Positions 8,566 to 17,806 of a stretch of 64,000 nucleotides of DNA are shown here, in pieces. The stretch's first letter is position 1. Every line of letters begins with the position of its first letter. A model generated the notes under the pieces. The model worked only from the letters and a program-made list of their open reading frames with translations, did no database searches and was not told where the DNA came from. The stretch comes from Asticcacaulis tiandongensis (lineage in GTDB: Bacteria > Pseudomonadota > Alphaproteobacteria > Caulobacterales > Caulobacteraceae): NCBI RefSeq assembly GCF_006475605.1, contig NZ_ML636837.1:141468-205467 (forward strand), in the 5' to 3' direction. Made by a program: the position numbers and the translations under genes.

Positions 8566-9405
8566 ATGACTGACATTACTCAGGATAAGGCTTCGCGGCT
8601 GCCTACGCTTTTTATTCCACACGGCGGCGGGCCCTGCTTCTTCATGGAGTGGAACCCGCCGCATATGTGGGATCAGATGGGCGATTATCTTCGGGGCATA
8701 GCCGCGCAGATTAAACAAAAACCCAAGGCTATAATTGTCGTCTCCGCCCATTGGGAAGAAGATCAGTTCACCGTACAGGCAACCCCTGCGCCCGATCTTT
8801 ATTTCGACTATTACGGTTTTCCCGACCACACCTACCAGCTGAGCTATCCGTCGAAAGGCGCGCCTGAACTGGCGGCACGCGTCACTGAACTCGCGTCACA
8901 GGCGGGTATTGTCGTTAATACTGACACGACACGCGGCTATGACCACGGTGTGTTTATCCCCTTGCTGCTCATCTACCCCGACGCCGATATTCCGGTCATT
9001 CAGCTGTCCCTCAAAAAGGGATATGACCCTGAGGCCCACAGTGATCTCGGCAAGGCACTGGCCCCGCTACGCGATGAGGGTGTGCTTATCATAGCCTCAG
9101 GCATGAGCTTCCACGATGTCGGCGCACTGATGCGGGCCAGACTGGGGCCTGATCCAGTCAATGCCTCACATCATTTCGATAACTGGCTGAATGAAGCGGT
9201 TACCGGCCAAACCGGCGAGGCGCGCAATGAGGCCCTGACGCAGTGGGCCAGCGCACCCGGTGCCCGTGTCGCCCACCCGCGTGAAGACCACCTTCTGCCG
9301 CTCATGGTCGCCGCAGGGGCCGCCGGTGAGGATGCCGGAGAGCGAACCTACAGCGAAACCCTGCAACCGGTAAATACGGCCCTCAGCGGCTTTCAGTTCG
9401 GCTAG
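8566..9405 (+). CDS. DODA-type extradiol ring-cleavage dioxygenase family protein
   Basis: The 279-residue protein belongs to the class III (LigB-like) extradiol dioxygenase family of the 4,5-DOPA dioxygenase/YgiD type. The family signatures are FIPHGGGP (His19), VVSAHWEE (His62), GYDHGVFIPL (His127) and, near the C-terminus, HPREDHLLPLMVAAGA. The histidines are the expected metal ligands. The physiological substrate of most bacterial members is unknown. It lies 23 bases after yceI on the same strand and is followed by a palindromic repeat. Confidence 0.88.
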   Translation: MTDITQDKASRLPTLFIPHGGGPCFFMEWNPPHMWDQMGDYLRGIAAQIKQKPKAIIVVSAHWEEDQFTVQATPAPDLYFDYYGFPDHTYQLSYPSKGAPELAARVTELASQAGIVVNTDTTRGYDHGVFIPLLLIYPDADIPVIQLSLKKGYDPEAHSDLGKALAPLRDEGVLIIASGMSFHDVGALMRARLGPDPVNASHHFDNWLNEAVTGQTGEARNEALTQWASAPGARVAHPREDHLLPLMVAAGAAGEDAGERTYSETLQPVNTALSGFQFG

Positions 9406-9414
9406 AGCGTTTTC

Positions 9415-9438
9415 CCATCAAGTGAAATCACTTGATGG
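9415..9438. repeat. Intergenic inverted repeat of a dispersed type
   Basis: CCATCAAGTGA pairs with TCACTTGATGG around two A, directly after the dioxygenase gene, within a sequence starting AGAGCGTTTT. Short elements of this layout recur between genes in Caulobacterales genomes; that is from memory. No second copy was found in this window. It could also act as a 3' hairpin. Confidence 0.5.
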
Positions 9439-9575
9439 ATAAGAAAGAGCGACCACTAAAAAACCAGAGCAAATTAACGATCCAATATGATCGAAATTTG
9501 CTTTGGGACGGCACAGCTTGCAAACCATGCGGGAAAGGCCATACTCGAAACCATTATTTCGAGGACAGCTGACCT

Positions 9576-10265
9576 ATGTATGAACTGCACATAGCCAATA
9601 TGAACTATTCCTCCTGGTCGCTCAGGCCGTGGGTTTTGCTGCGTGAACTGGACATCCCCTTCATTGAGCACCAGCACTATTTCCGTCCGGCCAATGACCT
9701 GAGTGATCCGTTTAACCGCTTCTCGCCTTCTGGCCTCGTGCCTGCCCTGACCGATAATGGCGTAACCGTCTGGGATTCGCTGGCCATTGCCGAATATGTG
9801 TATGAAACCCACCCTGCCGTCTGGCCTGAGGATAAGGGCGCACGGGCCTTTGCCCGTTCCGTCGCGGCCGAAATGCATTCGGGCTTTACCGCCCTGCGCA
9901 GCCAGTGTGGCATGAATTGCGGCCTGCGTATCCGTCTGCACAGGATGACACCGGAACTGACCAAAGACCTGAAGCGTCTTGATGCCTTATGGCAGGAAGG
10001 GCTTGAACGCTTCGGCGGGCCATTCCTCACCGGTGATCGCTTTACCGCCGTTGATGCCTTCTTCTGTCCGGTGGCCTTCCGTGTTCAGACCTATGACCTG
10101 CCGCTGAGTGAGGCCTCAAAAGCCTATGTGCAGCACCTGCTTGAGCTTAAATCCATGCAGATATGGTATGCCTGCGCCCTGCGCGAAGAGGCGCGTGACC
10201 TGCCCCATGAAGAAGACGCCAGAGCCTCAGGCACCCTGCTGGCCGATCACCGTATCCATAGATAG
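9576..10265 (+). CDS. Glutathione S-transferase family protein
   Basis: The 229-residue protein has an N-terminal thioredoxin-like domain with MNYSSWSLRPWVLLRELDIPF, where the SSWS serines lie at the expected glutathione-activating position. A VPALTDNGVTVWDSLAIAEYV segment contains the cis-Pro and the Asp-Ser pair that binds the gamma-glutamyl group. A helical C-terminal domain has FLTGDRFTAVDAFFCPVAFR. GSTs conjugate glutathione to electrophiles or act as isomerases; the subclass and substrate are not evident. Neighbouring genes suggest stress or detoxification. Confidence 0.9.
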   Translation: MYELHIANMNYSSWSLRPWVLLRELDIPFIEHQHYFRPANDLSDPFNRFSPSGLVPALTDNGVTVWDSLAIAEYVYETHPAVWPEDKGARAFARSVAAEMHSGFTALRSQCGMNCGLRIRLHRMTPELTKDLKRLDALWQEGLERFGGPFLTGDRFTAVDAFFCPVAFRVQTYDLPLSEASKAYVQHLLELKSMQIWYACALREEARDLPHEEDARASGTLLADHRIHR

Positions 10266-10371
10266 TATCGGCTCATTAAATAAATTGTCTTTCATTATCC
10301 CTGTGCCTATCATGGGCCAACAGACAGGCCGCAATCAGAAACGGCCAAAACACAGGGATAGGGAATATCGG

Positions 10372-12381
10372 ATGAAAGCGGCTCACCTTCTGGCGCCACT
10401 GCTAATGGGCATTTGCGCCTTTTCGGTTAAGGCTGAGATCATTCAGACGGCCTCGCCTGATGGGCGGAACGTCATTGGCTTCACGCACAGTGCAGACAGC
10501 AACGGCATAAGCGTCAGCCGCAACGGTAAGACCGTTTTTACCCCCTCGCCCTTCGGCCTGATGATCAGCACCGACGTGCCCTTTGGCCCGAAAATCGGCC
10601 CGGAAGGCCACAAAGTCACGCAGGTAACAACGACCGAGGGGGTTGACGCCTTTCAACTGCCGGTCGGCAAGACCACATCGGTTAGGGCACCCTATCGCGA
10701 AACCGTCATTACCCTGCAAAAAGATGACGCGCTGATCCCGACCTTACAACTTGTTCTGAGAGCCTATGATGACGGCGTCGCCTTGCGCTATGTCATCCCG
10801 TCGAACAGCGGCCCCAAAGACCTGAAGCTACAGAAAGAACTGACCAGCTTTCGCTTTGCCGCTGATTTCGACTGCTGGGGCCTCAATCAGGGCCGCTTTG
10901 AGAACAGCTTCGAAGGCGAACATGACCCGTTCAAGGCCAGCGACCTCAGGGCCTTCCACCTCTATCAATCGCCTGTGGTGTGTAAAACCGGCGAAGGCGA
11001 CACCACCTTTGCACTGGCCGAATCCAATGTCCGAAACTATCCCGGTGCCTACTATGCCGGACGTGAAGACGGCGGTCTGGGGCTCGAGGTCATACTGACC
11101 CCGCGCAAGGATAATTCGACAGGTGCGCGGTTTAACACCATTACCGCCAAAATTGACGCCTCACAGGGCTTTGCAACCCCCTGGCGCGTGGTGATGATTG
11201 GTGACAGCGCAGGTAAGCTGATTGAAAATAACCTGATCACCGCACTGGCCGAACCTCAGGCCTTTCAGGACACCTCATGGATCAAACCGGGCCTTGTGGC
11301 GTGGGACTGGTGGAACGGCTCACAGGTCGATATCCCCAATCCGGGCATGAATACCGATACCTATAAGGCCTTTGCCGATTTCGCAGCGGATATGGGCCTT
11401 GACTATATCATGCTCGATGAAGGCTGGTCGATTGGCTCAACCGTCGAAGCCAACACAAAGGCCGATATCACCAAACCCAAGCCCGAAGTCGATCTGACCG
11501 AGATCATCCGTTATGCCGCCGATAAGGGTGTCAGGGTCTGGGTCTGGGTGCAGTGGGAACAACTGAACAATCAGATGGATGAGGCCCTTGCCGCTTACGA
11601 AAAATGGGGCATTGCCGGCATCAAGGTCGACTTCATGAACCGCAACGATCAGGATATGGTCGATTATTACCACCGCCTGTTATCCACGGCGGCAAAGCAC
11701 AGGATCATGGTCAATCTGCATGGTGCCTATCCGCCGAACGGCCTTTTGCGCACCTATCCGAACTATGTGACACAGGAAGGTGTTCTGGGGGCGGAAAACA
11801 ACAAATGGAGCAACCGCATAACGGCGCAGCATAATGTGCGGCTGGCCTTCACACGCGGGCTTCTCGGGCCAAGTGATTATACCCCGGGTGGCTTCCGGCA
11901 CGCCACGCCCGAAGATTTTCCGCAAAAAATGCAGTTTTTCAACCCCTATGTCATGACCACCCGCGGCCACGCTCTGGCGCTCTATGTCATCTACGACAGC
12001 CCGTTACAGATGGTATCCGACAGCCCGCCAACCTACAAAAAGGCTGACGGCACATGGGAAGACGGGGTCGATTTTCTTCAGGCCGTTCCCGCAACATGGG
12101 ATGAAACCCGTTTCATTTCCGGCGATATTGATGACTATGTGACCATTGCCCGCCGCAAAGGCGACACATGGTATGTCGGGGCAATCACCAACGACAAGGG
12201 CCGTAATATCACCCTGCCGCTCTCGTTCCTGAAAGGCAAACATGCAGCAAAGGTCTGGGCCGACGGGGATACAATTTCCACCCTCAAAACATCAGAACGC
12301 AAGGTCAACAGCAGCGACCGTATTTCCCTGACCCTCGCCCCGAATGGCGGCGGAGTCATTGTCCTCAAGCCCGCGCCCTAG
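10372..12381 (+). CDS. GH97 family glycoside hydrolase (alpha-glucosidase/alpha-galactosidase type)
   Basis: The start at 10372 is chosen because it gives a signal peptide (MKAAHLLAPLLMGICAFSVKA) and follows AGGGA; the frame itself opens earlier. The 669-residue protein has the GH97 order: N-terminal beta-sandwich, (beta/alpha)8 barrel with WDWWNGSQVDIPNPGMNTDTY, LDYIMLDEGWS, GIKVDFMNRNDQ and HGAYPPNGLLRTYPNY, and a C-terminal beta domain. Asp420 in KVDFM and Glu469 in TQEGVLG are candidate catalytic residues. An Asp nucleophile would fit the retaining (alpha-galactosidase) branch rather than the inverting SusB branch, but I cannot decide this by eye. It is a periplasmic enzyme for alpha-linked sugars. 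Confidence 0.9.
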   Translation: MKAAHLLAPLLMGICAFSVKAEIIQTASPDGRNVIGFTHSADSNGISVSRNGKTVFTPSPFGLMISTDVPFGPKIGPEGHKVTQVTTTEGVDAFQLPVGKTTSVRAPYRETVITLQKDDALIPTLQLVLRAYDDGVALRYVIPSNSGPKDLKLQKELTSFRFAADFDCWGLNQGRFENSFEGEHDPFKASDLRAFHLYQSPVVCKTGEGDTTFALAESNVRNYPGAYYAGREDGGLGLEVILTPRKDNSTGARFNTITAKIDASQGFATPWRVVMIGDSAGKLIENNLITALAEPQAFQDTSWIKPGLVAWDWWNGSQVDIPNPGMNTDTYKAFADFAADMGLDYIMLDEGWSIGSTVEANTKADITKPKPEVDLTEIIRYAADKGVRVWVWVQWEQLNNQMDEALAAYEKWGIAGIKVDFMNRNDQDMVDYYHRLLSTAAKHRIMVNLHGAYPPNGLLRTYPNYVTQEGVLGAENNKWSNRITAQHNVRLAFTRGLLGPSDYTPGGFRHATPEDFPQKMQFFNPYVMTTRGHALALYVIYDSPLQMVSDSPPTYKKADGTWEDGVDFLQAVPATWDETRFISGDIDDYVTIARRKGDTWYVGAITNDKGRNITLPLSFLKGKHAAKVWADGDTISTLKTSERKVNSSDRISLTLAPNGGGVIVLKPAP

Positions 12382-12389
12382 AATAATTT

Positions 12390-12415
12390 AAGCCCTCCCC
12401 AGACAGGGAGGGCTT
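12390..12415. terminator. Hairpin between convergent GH97 and cheR genes
   Basis: AAGCCCTCCC pairs with GGGAGGGCTT between two convergent genes. No long T-run follows on either strand, so it may be a weak bidirectional terminator or an mRNA-end stabiliser. Confidence 0.5.
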
Positions 12416-12437
12416 AATGATTAGTCTGTCAGATGGC

Positions 12438-13292
12438 TCAGGCCGCTCCGGCACGTAATCGCGGCATGGCCGACGTACTTGCGGCCGGATTCTTGATATA
12501 TAGCCCGCGCGTTCCCGGCATCGGTTTGAAGGCATCGGTAATCCCAAGCACGGTTTCCGCCGCCCCGAGGAACAGGAAACCATCGTCAGGCAAAAGCGTG
12601 CTGATCTGCTCCAGCACACGGCGCTTGGTTTCGATATCGAAATAGATCAGCACGTTACGGCAATAGACCACGTCCTGACGGCCCACCAGTCGCAGATCCT
12701 CAAGCAGATTCAGTTTCTTGAAACGAACCGCCTGACGGATCTTGGACGACAAGCGCCACATATCGTCAACCTTTTCAAAGTGCTTGACCATCATCTGAAT
12801 GGGCAGACCCCGCTGGACTTCAAACTGCGTATAAAGGCCGGCCTGCGCCTTTTCGAGGCAGCGCTCAGAAATATCGGTAGCCAGTATATCCAGCTTGATG
12901 CGCGGATATTGCGGGCGCAGTTCCTCCATCATCATGGCCAGCGAATAAGGCTCCTGTCCGGTTGAACAGGCCGCACACCAGATTTTCAGATCCCCGCTCA
13001 GACGCGCCTTGGCCAGCGCGGGCAGGACATCGGACTTGAACTGATCAAACGGTGTCTTGTCCCGAAAGAAGAAGGTTTCGTTCGTCGTCATGGCATCGGT
13101 GACGGCATAGATCAGCTTTTCGTCACGGCGCGTGCGCAGGCTGGTCAGCAGGGCGGCGACATTGCTGAAACCTTCCTTGCGGGCCACAGGCGACAGACGG
13201 CTTTCGATCAGATAGGTCTTTTCAGTCCCCAGTATCAGCCCAGAACGCTGCTTAAGAAGGGCGGCCAGATGTTCGATATCTTCGGTTGTCAT
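12438..13292 (-). CDS. cheR: Chemotaxis protein methyltransferase CheR
   Basis: The 284-residue protein has the CheR helical N-domain and a SAM-dependent methyltransferase domain. Recognisable segments are TTNETFFFRD, WCAACSTGQEPYSLAM (SAM-binding loop), LDILATDIS and CRNVLIYFD. It methylates glutamates of chemoreceptors. Its start overlaps the stop of cheB by 4 bases (ATGA), so it is translationally coupled and the last gene of the operon. No C-terminal receptor-docking tail is evident. Confidence 0.95.
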   Translation of the reverse strand: MTTEDIEHLAALLKQRSGLILGTEKTYLIESRLSPVARKEGFSNVAALLTSLRTRRDEKLIYAVTDAMTTNETFFFRDKTPFDQFKSDVLPALAKARLSGDLKIWCAACSTGQEPYSLAMMMEELRPQYPRIKLDILATDISERCLEKAQAGLYTQFEVQRGLPIQMMVKHFEKVDDMWRLSSKIRQAVRFKKLNLLEDLRLVGRQDVVYCRNVLIYFDIETKRRVLEQISTLLPDDGFLFLGAAETVLGITDAFKPMPGTRGLYIKNPAASTSAMPRLRAGAA

Positions 13293-14467
13293 TGGACTTT
13301 TTCCCCTCTGGCGAAGGCCTTGCAGGCCGCAGACAAGCCTGCCACCGGTTTAATTAATTCAGCCAATCCGGCTTCGGCAACAGCACCGGGCATGCCCCAG
13401 ACCACTGAGGTGGCTTCGTCCTGCGCCATTATGGTGGCACCGGCGTCTGAAAGCACCTTAGCCCCGTCACGGCCATCATGGCCCATGCCGGTCAGTACCA
13501 CAGCAATCAGGTTCTTGCCGTAGACATCAACCGCCGAGGTAAACAGCGGATCGACCGCCGGTCGACACCAGTTAATCTGCGGCCCCTGATCGAGCTTAAT
13601 GACCGGTGCCACGGATGACCCTTTGAGGCGCATATGGAAATCACCCGGCGCAATATAGACGTGACGCGGTTGCACCGTCATCCCGTCGGTCGCCTCAAGC
13701 ACCTTAAGGTCAAGCGCCTTATCGAGATGCTCGGCCAGAATGGTCGTAAAGGCAGCCGGCATGTGCTGAACGATGAATATAGGCAGGCGCCAGTCCGGCC
13801 CCAGCCCCATCAGGAAACTGCGCAAGGCAGGCGGGCCACCGGTCGACGCGCCGATCACCAGCGCCTCCACACGACGCGGGCCGACATGGCGTATGCGCGG
13901 GGCCAGGACAACCGGCTTCGGGGTCACAGGCGGTGCCACTGCCACTGGCGCATGAGGTGTCGGTGCTCTCAGGCTTGTCGGCGTAGTTGGCGAAGATTGT
14001 GCCTGAGACTGCGGTGGAATGGGCCACAGGCGCGTGCGCCCGCATAAGGCCCTGATCTTGGTCAGAAGTTCGACACGGAACCCTTCGGCCCCGCCGATGC
14101 GCGTAGACTCCGGCTTCGGAATATAATCCGCCGCCCCCAGCTCCAGCGCTCTTAAGGTTACCGTTGCCCCGCGCGTCGACAGCGTAGACGCCATCAGCAC
14201 CTTAAGCCCCGGCTTGGCAGCGATCAGTTTCGGCAGGGCCTCAAGCCCGCCCATGTTCGGCATTTCGATATCAAGAATCAGCACATCCGGCTGAAGCTCG
14301 CGCACCTTTTCGATGCCCTTGGCCCCGTCGGTCGCGGAACCGGCCAGCACCATATCGTCTTCGTGCTCGACCCAGCGCGTAACCAGACCGCGCACGACAG
14401 CGGAATCATCGACGATCATGACCCGCAAGGGTCGCAGGGAGGCCGCCGTATGTGGGTTCAGGCTCAT
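13289..14467 (-). CDS. cheB: Protein-glutamate methylesterase/deamidase CheB
   Basis: This 392-residue response regulator has an N-terminal receiver (VDDSAVVRG, phospho-acceptor Asp66 in LILDIEMP). A long Pro/Ala/Thr-rich linker (about residues 140-200) leads to the methylesterase domain. That domain carries the catalytic elements GASTGGPP (Ser), VQHMPAAFT (His) and TGMGHDGRDG (Asp). It removes methyl groups from chemoreceptors in response to CheA. It lies 1 base after cheY and overlaps cheR by 4 bases. Confidence 0.95.
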   Translation of the reverse strand: MSLNPHTAASLRPLRVMIVDDSAVVRGLVTRWVEHEDDMVLAGSATDGAKGIEKVRELQPDVLILDIEMPNMGGLEALPKLIAAKPGLKVLMASTLSTRGATVTLRALELGAADYIPKPESTRIGGAEGFRVELLTKIRALCGRTRLWPIPPQSQAQSSPTTPTSLRAPTPHAPVAVAPPVTPKPVVLAPRIRHVGPRRVEALVIGASTGGPPALRSFLMGLGPDWRLPIFIVQHMPAAFTTILAEHLDKALDLKVLEATDGMTVQPRHVYIAPGDFHMRLKGSSVAPVIKLDQGPQINWCRPAVDPLFTSAVDVYGKNLIAVVLTGMGHDGRDGAKVLSDAGATIMAQDEATSVVWGMPGAVAEAGLAELIKPVAGLSAACKAFARGEKVQ

Positions 14468-14468
14468 T

Positions 14469-14834
14469 TTAAATCAGGCCAACTTCCGAAAACTTAGCCT
14501 CAAGGATGTCGCCATCAAACGGCTTCATGATGTATTCTGACGCGCCTTCGGTCAGGGCCTCGGTGATATGCGACATATCATTCTCGGTCGTGCAAAACAC
14601 CACAACCGGCTCGGTACCGCCCTCTTCCTTGCGCAACTGGCGCAGGAAAGTAATGCCGTCCATGACCGGCATGTTCCAGTCAAGCAGTATGGCCGTAGGC
14701 ATGGTCGCCTTACAGGCATTCAGGGCCTCAAGGCCGTCTGCGGCCTCGGAAACCTCAAACTGCAGATTTTCCAGAATACGGCGGGCGACCTTACGGATCA
14801 CGCGACTGTCGTCAACAACCAGACAGGTTTTCAT
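14469..14834 (-). CDS. cheY: CheY-type single-domain response regulator
   Basis: The 121-residue receiver has the acidic pair at VVDDS (Asp8/Asp9), phospho-acceptor Asp52 (LLDWNMPVMDG), a Thr switch residue in FCTTEND and the conserved Lys104 in YIMKPF. It has no output domain. It lies between cheW and cheB in the operon. The FCTTEND stretch and Trp after the Asp fit CheY proteins of the Caulobacter type. Whether it acts on the flagellar motor or on another target cannot be read from the sequence. Confidence 0.93.
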   Translation of the reverse strand: MKTCLVVDDSRVIRKVARRILENLQFEVSEAADGLEALNACKATMPTAILLDWNMPVMDGITFLRQLRKEEGGTEPVVVFCTTENDMSHITEALTEGASEYIMKPFDGDILEAKFSEVGLI

Positions 14835-14855
14835 ATAGCTTTCCCCTGAACCTGC

Positions 14856-15299
14856 TTACGCGGCCTTAAGATGTGCCGCATCCAGCAAGGTGTGCGGGTC
14901 CAATACTATCAGCAGTTCCTTTTCCAATTGATAAACGCCGACAATAATATCGGCCCAGCGCGGCGGCAGATTGCCCGGCGGCGCATGGAAACGTTCATCA
15001 TCAAGTTTAAGGACTTCATCCACCGAATCGATGATCAGACCGTAGGAGTCACCCTGCACCTCAAGACCGATCGCCAGAGGTTCCGGCGCATCCGCCTCAC
15101 GCGGCGGCAAGGCCAGACGCTGACGGGCGCAAACCGCCGTCACGATCCGTCCGCGCAGGTTCAGCACACCGGCAATTTCCGGACGTGACAACGGCACAGG
15201 CGTCAAACCGCGCGGGTGAAAGACATCATGAACGCGTGCGGCGTCCACACCAAATAACTGACCGCCGACGCGAAGCGTGACATAATCGCGGATGCTCAT
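14856..15299 (-). CDS. cheW: Chemotaxis coupling protein CheW
   Basis: The 147-residue protein is a single CheW domain (YVTLRVGGQLFGVDAARVHDVF, then GVLNLRGRIVTAVCARQRL and GLIIDSVDEVLKLDDE). CheW links receptors to CheA. It starts 12 bases after cheA stops and precedes cheY by 21 bases, so it belongs to the same transcript. Confidence 0.94.
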   Translation of the reverse strand: MSIRDYVTLRVGGQLFGVDAARVHDVFHPRGLTPVPLSRPEIAGVLNLRGRIVTAVCARQRLALPPREADAPEPLAIGLEVQGDSYGLIIDSVDEVLKLDDERFHAPPGNLPPRWADIIVGVYQLEKELLIVLDPHTLLDAAHLKAA

Positions 15300-15311
15300 T
15301 CCTATATCCCT

Positions 15312-17681
15312 TTAAGCCGCTACGGTTTGCAAATCAGAGGCGTGATCGCGCCGGTGATGTTCGGCCAGACCCCGCAACTGGTAATGCTCGACATCGAGAA
15401 TTTCACAGGCCCTTCCGGCGACCACCGCCGTCCCGCGCACCCCGTGATGATCCGCCGACAACTCGATATTCAGGTAATCCTCGACGACATCGACGATTTC
15501 ATCAACCGCCAGCCCCATGGCATAACCTTCGCCGGTGAAAACCAGCAGCGGCTGAATGTCGTTCTCCTTGAGGCCATTGCCATCGACGACATTGACGATC
15601 GGCATCAGGCGTCCGCGATATTGCAGGGCAGCCCGACCATCCATGCGTTCGATCTTGTCGCTCTCTATGTGCTCAAGACGTGTGATATGCTCAAGCTCGA
15701 CCGCCTTGGGCGCACCGCCACCGGCACGGAACAGGAGCATGGCCACCTTCTGACCCATAGCTTCACTATGGGCATCTTCAACCGCCTCCGATGTCTTGTC
15801 ATCCATGATATTGCCCGCATGTTCGGACAGGGCGTTGGGATCAAGGATCAGCACCACAGAGCCGTCACCCAGAATGGTTGCCCCTGAGAAGGATTGCACA
15901 TCGCGCAGAATACCGGCCAGCGGCTTGACGACGATTTCTTCCGTATCGAGAACATCATTGACCACAAGGCCGTAACGGCGCTCACCGACCTGTATCACCA
16001 TGACAAAAGCGGTTTCGTCCTGATCATATTCCCCGAGTTTCAACGTCGGCGACAGTTGCACCAGCGGCAGCAGCTTGTCCCTGAGGCGCAAGACCAGTGA
16101 CTGTTCGATACGCTCGATCTTATGCTCCGCATTGGCGCCGGTACGCACCAGCTCCATCACCGAGGTCTGCGGCACCGCGAATTTCTGACCACCGGCCCCG
16201 ACAATAAGGGCCGACACAATCGCCAGGGTCAACGGTATCTTGATGGTAAAGGTCGTGCCCTGACCCGTGACCGAGTTCAGGTCGATCTGGCCACCGATCT
16301 GCTCGATATTGGTGCGCACAACGTCCATGCCGACACCGCGACCGGACAGGTTGGTCACCGCCGACGCCGTAGAGAAGCCCGGCGCGAAGATATAGCGGTG
16401 TATCTGCTGGTCGGACATATTCTCGACTTCGTTGCGAGACGCCAGACCCTTTTCAATGACCTTTTCACGGATGCGCGTCGTATTCAGGCCGCGCCCGTTA
16501 TCGGAAATACGAATGACGATATAGCCGCCTTCGTGGAACGCCGCCAGCTTGACCGTACCATTAGCAGGCTTACCAAGCTTGATACGCTCTTCGGTCGATT
16601 CCAGACCGTGGTCCGCCGAGTTACGCACCATATGGGTCAGGGGATCACGAATAAGCTCAAGTACCTGACGATCAAGTTCGGTGCCTTCACCGTCCATGAC
16701 CAGATCGATCTTCTTACCCAGTTCATGGCTCAGGTCACGCACCAGACGCGGCAACTTCTTCCACGCTGCGCCAATCGGCTGCATGCGGGTCTTCATCACG
16801 CTGTCCTGTAGCTCACCCGTCAGGGTCGACAGGCGCTGCAAGGGGGTGGCAAATGCCGAATCTTCGCGAGTACGCGATATCTGCAACAGCTGGTTACGCG
16901 TCAGAACCATCTCTGACACCAGCGTCATCAGCCCCTCAAGCACATCCACCGAAACCCGGATCGACTGGGTGGTGGTAATCCCGCCCCCTTCTTCACCGCC
17001 GCCCGCCAGATTGGACAGAGCCGCCAGAGAGGTATTCAGTTCATTGTTCGCCGCCGGAGATGGCGCTGCGGGCACGACCGGTTCGGCCACAGCGGCAACC
17101 GCTTCTTCAACGACCGGCTCATTCATCCAGTCGGGGGCTTCCGCCGCCATAAAGGCCGCCTCAAGCTCCTCCAGCGATACCTCACCGGGGCGCAGGGTGC
17201 GTTCAAGTTCCGGTTTAACCTCAGGAATAACCACGTCTTCGGCATCTGCCGCAATCGGACGATCCGGCACGGTCACCGCCTTGACGGCATCAATAGCCAC
17301 TTCACGGCCGTCGGCCATGGCCTCAAGCTGTTCGATCAGGTCTTCATCCGAGCCATCCGGCTCAAGACCGGTGCTTTCGAGACCGGCAAGAATAACCTTG
17401 ATGCGGTCAATCGAGTGCAGAACCAGCGTCACCGCCGTCGGCGTGACCTCAAGCTTGCCATCGCGGAAACGCCCCAGCAGGGTTTCACCGGCATGGGCGA
17501 CGGCCTCAAGGCGTCCCAGACCCAGAAAGCCGCAGGTGCCTTTGATTGTATGCACAAGGCGGAAAATATTATCCAAGGTCTTGCGTTCATTCGGATTGGC
17601 TTCAAAACGCACCAGCTCCGAATCAACCACCTCAAGGCTTTCAGCGGTTTCGGTTAGAAACTCGGCAATAAGATCGTCCAC
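15312..17681 (-). CDS. cheA: Chemotaxis histidine kinase CheA with two C-terminal CheW-like domains
   Basis: A GTG start at 17681 is chosen (VDDLIAEFLTETAESL), preceded by GGGGTG. The upstream ATG in the same frame would add an atypical leader. The 789-residue order is: Hpt domain with phospho-His44 (RLVHTIKGTCG), an acidic/Pro-rich linker, dimerisation helices, HATPase (NGRGLNTTRI and LSGRGVGMDVV), then a CheW-like domain, and a second CheW-like region after about residue 640 (GYAMGLAVDEIVDVVEDYL). The duplicate regulatory domain is unusual compared with E. coli CheA. It lies between chpT and cheW. Confidence 0.93.
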   Translation of the reverse strand: MDDLIAEFLTETAESLEVVDSELVRFEANPNERKTLDNIFRLVHTIKGTCGFLGLGRLEAVAHAGETLLGRFRDGKLEVTPTAVTLVLHSIDRIKVILAGLESTGLEPDGSDEDLIEQLEAMADGREVAIDAVKAVTVPDRPIAADAEDVVIPEVKPELERTLRPGEVSLEELEAAFMAAEAPDWMNEPVVEEAVAAVAEPVVPAAPSPAANNELNTSLAALSNLAGGGEEGGGITTTQSIRVSVDVLEGLMTLVSEMVLTRNQLLQISRTREDSAFATPLQRLSTLTGELQDSVMKTRMQPIGAAWKKLPRLVRDLSHELGKKIDLVMDGEGTELDRQVLELIRDPLTHMVRNSADHGLESTEERIKLGKPANGTVKLAAFHEGGYIVIRISDNGRGLNTTRIREKVIEKGLASRNEVENMSDQQIHRYIFAPGFSTASAVTNLSGRGVGMDVVRTNIEQIGGQIDLNSVTGQGTTFTIKIPLTLAIVSALIVGAGGQKFAVPQTSVMELVRTGANAEHKIERIEQSLVLRLRDKLLPLVQLSPTLKLGEYDQDETAFVMVIQVGERRYGLVVNDVLDTEEIVVKPLAGILRDVQSFSGATILGDGSVVLILDPNALSEHAGNIMDDKTSEAVEDAHSEAMGQKVAMLLFRAGGGAPKAVELEHITRLEHIESDKIERMDGRAALQYRGRLMPIVNVVDGNGLKENDIQPLLVFTGEGYAMGLAVDEIVDVVEDYLNIELSADHHGVRGTAVVAGRACEILDVEHYQLRGLAEHHRRDHASDLQTVAA

Positions 17682-17806
17682 TTGACACCCCGTCTTCAAA
17701 CGATGGCACAGCGCAACAGGCGCAATCATACCATCTTTAACGGGTCACTATCGCGAGGTTTGGTTAAGGGATAGTTGCCAGAACCGCCATTATCCCTTTG
17801 TCTGAC

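Noticed and set aside
10108-10371. Longer N-terminus for the GH97 protein
   Set aside because: The extension overlaps the GST gene in another frame and hides the signal peptide; AGGGA and the signal sequence support 10372.
16681-17685. 334-aa plus-strand Ser/Arg-rich ORF antisense to cheA
   Set aside because: Its composition is that of a reverse-strand shadow of a GC-rich gene; cheA motifs are on the other strand.
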